DNA of 10,399 nucleotides, from positions 1 to 10,399 of the forward strand of contig JAOXYC010239904.1 in assembly GCA_028565715.1 (NCBI GenBank), written 5' to 3'. The notes beneath the pieces were generated by a model. The model worked only from the letters and a program-made list of their open reading frames with translations, did no database searches and had not been told where the DNA came from. Each line of letters begins with the position of its first letter. Position 1 is the stretch's first letter. The position numbers and the translations under genes are program-made. The DNA is from Phoronis pallida. Taxonomy: Eukaryota > Phoronida > Phoronidae. Below, in pieces: positions 7,475 to 10,399 of this stretch.

Positions 7475-8442
7475 AGCTTTTAAACTTATCCATACATGTA
7501 TGATCAATAACTCATCACACATGGTGACCGGTTTTTATCATGTTTTCCACCTTTTTAAAACAAACCTACTAAGCATATGAAGGCATATTTAGGATATAGA
7601 AACCACAATCCCCAACAAAAAAACAAAAGCGGTCTTTTGCCATTAAACGCTCACTGAAAGGAATAAGTGACGACTTCCTTTATTGCAAAGATCCTTCTTT
7701 TGGAGAAAGATCGTTTATGTATCCTGCGCAATGTAAATATATGACCCGCTTTACTTGTTGATTTTCGTGAAGTGATTCGTTCCCTATTTTAAAGATGCAT
7801 AATCCGTATCCATGATCATAAGAGTCATACAGACAAAATGCAGTGAAAATCGTTGTACTCATTGTACTCTAAATATAAAAACCTAAGACACAGTAAATCT
7901 TTTTGAAAAAAAAATAAGTGGCAAAAATGACTTATGACAGAATTAAACTTGTGTTGACCCAACGCTAGTTATTTTACGCCCTAAAAGGCATTCAGGAACG
8001 CATTTAAATCAATTTGTGGAGCCAGATATTTTGGGATATTCCAAGTATGGTGCTTGCAGTTCTAAATATGCAAGTTTCACTTCAATTTTTTTTTTTTACT
8101 TTCATGGTCACCAATACGGCTTATGCATCTTTAAAGTCTCCTGAAACTTTTTATTTCCGTTTGGAGTAATTATTTATGGTAACATGGTGTTTTAACGATC
8201 TTCTTTGGTGTTTTTTAAAATCCTTTTTTACTGTAACAACACAACGATATTTTGAGGTTTGCACTTCCAATCTATAAAAAAATGAATATATCGGATGATT
8301 CAGAAATAGCGTTCGAACAACTTTACGGTCTAATATCTCCAAATGAAACATGTTTGAGTTAAACTTACTAAAAATAAAGATTCTGATGCCTAAATATTAT
8401 GTTATAGGTAAATGGTGAAAATCAGTTAGAATAAACAACGTT
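7475..8442. other. AT-rich non-coding stretch, no gene
   Basis: Short minus-strand frames around 7680-7862 and 8151-8351 show no motif, and the latter is Lys/Arg/Tyr-rich as expected from A/T-rich DNA. A bulged stem AAAGGAATAAGT/ACTTCCTTT near 7656-7682 and poly-T runs near 8088 are the only structures seen. Confidence 0.5.
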
Positions 8443-8446
8443 TTAA

Positions 8447-8606
8447 GGTTACGTGGGAGGCTAATTACCATGGTGCCATTTTCTTTGAATAACTTAAAAA
8501 GTTTTAATTTTCGACGCATACAAGTATACATTTTCTGAAACATGAGGGATCAAACAATAAAAAAGACATAATTTAGAATTTGTAGCGTTCTTGTGGTCAC
8601 GTGACT
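8447..8606 (+). repeat. Left terminal inverted repeat of the TTAA element
   Basis: This 160-base arm is the inverse of 8974-9133 with about 18 substitutions and no gaps. The longest identical stretch is at the inner end, GAATTTGTAGCGTTCTTGTG followed by GTCACGTGACT (8576-8606). The outer 12 bases are also identical. Strong conservation at both the outer tip and the inner edge suggests two constrained or gene-converted blocks. Confidence 0.9.
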
Positions 8607-8973
8607 GGACATCTAAAGTCAAAATTTTGTTTTTTTGATACAATTTGCCATAGAAAATACACATGAAATCCATAGAGTTCAAAACTTCAATAGAAAAAAC
8701 AATAAAAGGCATTCTGTCCAAAAAGTATCGCAAAACTCCGATACACAATTTCATTTTTTTTTCAATCCAAGATAATAAGTCATTTTTTCTCACTTTTTTG
8801 AAAAATTGCGACACTCTTGATTTTTGATAATTTTTTAGGATATCAAAGGAAGGGTTTAACAAAAATCCCTCCCTGGCACTTTTTTGTATTGAAATTATCT
8901 GTTGAAATAATTAACTAGTAAACAAATCGGTTGTCTAGTTTTTGAGGAATGTGTACCGAAGTCAAAAATGCCA

Positions 8974-9133
8974 AGTCACGTGACCACAAGAACGCTACAA
9001 ATTCCAAAGCGTGTCTTCTTTATTGTTTGATCCCACATCTTTAAGAAAATGTGTACTTGTATGGGTCGAAAGTTGATACTTTTTAAGTTATTCGTAGAAA
9101 AAGACACCATGGTAATTAGCTTCCCACGTAACC
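8974..9133 (-). repeat. Right terminal inverted repeat of the TTAA element
   Basis: This arm is the mirror of the left arm and ends at the right-hand TTAA (9134-9137). The arm differences are scattered substitutions, indicating that the copy is not recent or that the arms have diverged since insertion. Pairing fails beyond this point: the sequence next to it (CCAAGTCAAAA-like on the other strand) resembles the left side only loosely. Confidence 0.9.
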
Positions 9134-9137
9134 TTAA

Positions 9138-9289
9138 TGGCTTGTTTTACAAAACAGGTAGTCAACATGTACCATACACATAATTATATCAGTAATATAA
9201 CTTTACCGTTCAAATTACATGATGATATTCTCGCCAATGACACGTGTTATTTGCAGAACTTTATTTTTAACATGTTTGATGGCTTGTAC
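9138..9289. other. Non-coding flank of the TTAA element
   Basis: There is no gene or repeat partner. The region continues as AT-rich DNA to the direct repeat at 9290. Confidence 0.4.
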
Positions 9290-9320
9290 TTTTGATTCAG
9301 AAAAAACGTCCCGAACTTTG
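9290..9320 (+). repeat. 31-bp direct repeat, left copy
   Basis: TTTTGATTCAGAAAAAACGT then CCCGAACTTTG matches 10272-10301 except for one substitution near the start, a CG/A length change in the A-run, and the last bases. The two copies lie in the same orientation about 980 bases apart and bracket the transposase relic (432 and 312 bases from its ends, roughly). Confidence 0.6.
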
Positions 9321-9724
9321 ATTCTAAGTTATCCCAAAAACTGCTTGATATTTTTGTGTTATTAATTTGACATATGAACATGCACACTGGGCAAGTTTCG
9401 TTACAGTTTTATACAAAGAATTGTTTAATTGACAGTTCTCACAAATTCTTCAGTAAAATAATGTTATGTAACAAACACAAAAAAAAACAGTCGCAACAGT
9501 CAACTTATTTTAAGCTACTCTCAAAATCTTTAAAAAGTTGGTGCATGAACTACTGAGAAATAGGAAAACTAATCGGAAGGTCACTTCAAAACCGAAGCCG
9601 AGAAAATCGCGCTTGAAAATAAATTGATACTCGATACTGAACAATTGAATGGTGAATTCTTGCAAACTGATAGTTAAAGAGATTCAACTATCACAAAACT
9701 GCAACTATTGGAAATATAACCCGG
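9321..9724. other. Non-coding stretch left of the transposase relic
   Basis: A 60-codon plus-strand frame at 9374-9556 is Lys/Ser/Asn-rich and carries no motif. A perfect 7-bp hairpin, GATAGTT/AACTATC, lies at 9669-9692. A terminal inverted repeat for the transposase relic was looked for here and not found by eye. Confidence 0.45.
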
Positions 9725-9960
9725 CACTATTTTGCGCTTTTTCCAAATAGAAAAAGACTTTGTATTTCTGAGAGGGTAATGTTTTCCTCATTTTCGGCTC
9801 TGTTCTTTTCATTCATTTCCCGTGAATTTCTCCCGCCTCTCGGCATAAACCTTGTCGCATAAGGAGTCCCAGATCAAAGAATCCATAAAGTTGTGCCAGC
9901 CTTTTTCTTTGAAGGATGCTTCAATTACTCCGCCGCTTTGTCATTTTCACTGAACACCAT
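9725..9960 (-). pseudogene. Internally deleted mariner-like transposase relic
   Basis: Tc1/mariner transposases bind element ends with an N-terminal helix-turn-helix and cut with a DD(34-37)D/E core. Reading leftward from ATG at 9958-9960, the frame gives MVFSENDKAA and then stops (TAA 9925-9927). A shift of frame at 9928 continues VIEASFKEKGW, the usual start of this family. At about 9896 it jumps straight to HNFMDSLIWDSLCDKVYAER (9836-9895), which corresponds to the C-terminal part that normally follows the last catalytic Asp. The Asp codon at 9881-9883 probably is that residue. The same frame passes two stops (9809-9811 and 9788-9790) and still ends with FSIWKKRK (9731-9754), at the expected distance. 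Roughly 250 residues, including most of the DNA-binding region and the first two acidic residues, are missing. It cannot encode an active enzyme. Confidence 0.8.
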
Positions 9961-10271
9961 TTTATTTAAAAAAAGAATGAACTGGTCAGGTACAATTAGA
10001 ATCCTGCCCTATTTGAAATAGTTTTTGCAATTCTAGCAGTGTCAATTATTAATTTTGGCATTTTTTGTTGACACTTTGAAATCAGATACCTGAGGTGCCG
10101 CGCGTTTTATCAATTGCACATTGAGGAATTTGACTTGTAATATTTCATAGCCTGCCGTTTTTGATTTATGCAATACAGTCATTTATGATAAGTTTACCAT
10201 CAGTTGAAAAAATATTCAGCTAGATATATGTACCATTTGTCTAGCTGTTCCATTGAATGATTTTTAAGTTA
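9961..10271. other. Non-coding stretch upstream of the transposase relic
   Basis: No gene is seen. An 8-bp inverted pair AGTGTCAA / TTGACACT (10038-10045 with 10068-10075, 22-base loop) sits about 80-115 bases upstream of the relic's ATG, where an element end would be expected, but no matching inverted copy was found on the far side of the relic. Confidence 0.45.
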
Positions 10272-10301
10272 TTTTAATTCAGAAAAAAATCCCGAACTTT
10301 A
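10272..10301 (+). repeat. 31-bp direct repeat, right copy
   Basis: TTTTAATTCAGAAAAAAATC then CCGAACTTTA is the partner of 9290-9320. Just beyond it, CCCTTAAAGATACGGTCTCC (10305-10324) begins with a TTAA and could be the start of another TTAA-targeting element cut off by the window edge, but its other end is not available. Confidence 0.55.
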
Positions 10302-10399
10302 AAACCCTTAAAGATACGGTCTCCTTGTTGGTGAGGATCTAGGGTCAAAATTCAAATCAACTAGAAATTTTGTGTACGAGTCCTTTGATGAACATAATT

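Larger units (their letters stand above)
8443..9137. mobile_element. Non-autonomous DNA transposon (MITE) with 160-bp inverted termini and TTAA duplication
   Basis: The element spans 8447-9133 (687 bp), bounded on both sides by TTAA (8443-8446 and 9134-9137). Its ends are GGTTACGTGGGAGGCTAATT on the left and the inverse of GGTTACGTGGGAAGCTAATT on the right. The arms 8447-8606 and 8974-9133 are both 160 bases, align without gaps and differ at about 18 positions (about 89% identity). The arms include CCATGG and, at their inner ends, CACGTG. The 367-base centre has no transposase; a 122-codon minus-strand frame at 8494-8862 shows no transposase motif and crosses the left arm, so it is treated as chance. 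TTAA targets are characteristic of piggyBac-type elements, but other TTAA- or TA-targeting families are possible. Confidence 0.9.

Noticed and set aside
8494-8862. 122-codon minus-strand frame inside the TTAA element
   Set aside because: It crosses from the centre into the left inverted arm, has no transposase motif, and is rich in residues expected from A/T-rich DNA. It is the longest frame in the window, but non-coding repeat sequence can produce it.
9374-9556. 60-codon plus-strand frame
   Set aside because: Lys/Ser/Asn-rich with no motif, no splice context and no partner; typical of chance openings in this composition.
9600-10130. Terminal inverted repeats for the mariner-like relic
   Set aside because: Sequences on the two sides were compared by eye in both orientations and no convincing inverted match was seen; the ends may have decayed or lie further out.
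1-10399. CRISPR array, tRNA or rRNA genes, or a multi-gene defence or biosynthetic system
   Set aside because: There is no regularly spaced short repeat with unique spacers, no foldable tRNA, no rRNA-like block and no run of coding frames.

Overview
This window reads as animal nuclear DNA with no intact protein-coding gene. It is roughly two-thirds A+T by eye, every reading frame is short, CpG is scarce outside a few islands, and its recognisable content is eukaryotic mobile-element debris. The best taxonomic clue is a Tc1/mariner-type transposase relic together with TTAA-flanked inverted-repeat elements and a LINE/SINE-type 3' tail hairpin. These combinations are common in aquatic invertebrates (molluscs, lancelets, cnidarians), but the species cannot be fixed from this sequence.

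Layout. 1-1590: AT-rich non-coding DNA with one low-complexity tract. 1590-2000: a small tandem duplication and hairpin, then a cluster of homeodomain/POU-like sites. 2300-3080: three good 3' splice acceptors on the + strand, one followed by a short open frame, a stop and an AATAAA. These could be alternative terminal exons of a gene lying mostly outside the window. 3080-5190: featureless apart from a 36-bp direct repeat 145 bp apart. 5190-5420: a tRNA-promoter-like (SINE-like) patch and a nearly perfect 16-bp hairpin.

6000-6500 is the only clear CpG-enriched block. It carries an NRF1-like palindrome and a CRE-like site and looks like an animal promoter, possibly bidirectional, with splice donors facing both ways. 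6590-7475 is a composite repeat: two copies of a 132-172 bp module flank an approximately 65-bp minisatellite and an L2/SINE-type tail hairpin.

8443-9137 is the most clear-cut element: a 687-bp non-autonomous transposon with 160-bp inverted termini, gap-free and about 89% identical, inside a TTAA duplication. 9725-9960 (minus strand) is an internally deleted mariner-like transposase relic in which the protein start is joined directly to its C-terminal part. A 31-bp direct repeat (9290 and 10272) lies on either side of the relic.

The window is best read as intron and/or intergenic DNA around a possible promoter, colonised on its right half by several unrelated repeats. No dedicated multi-gene system is visible.
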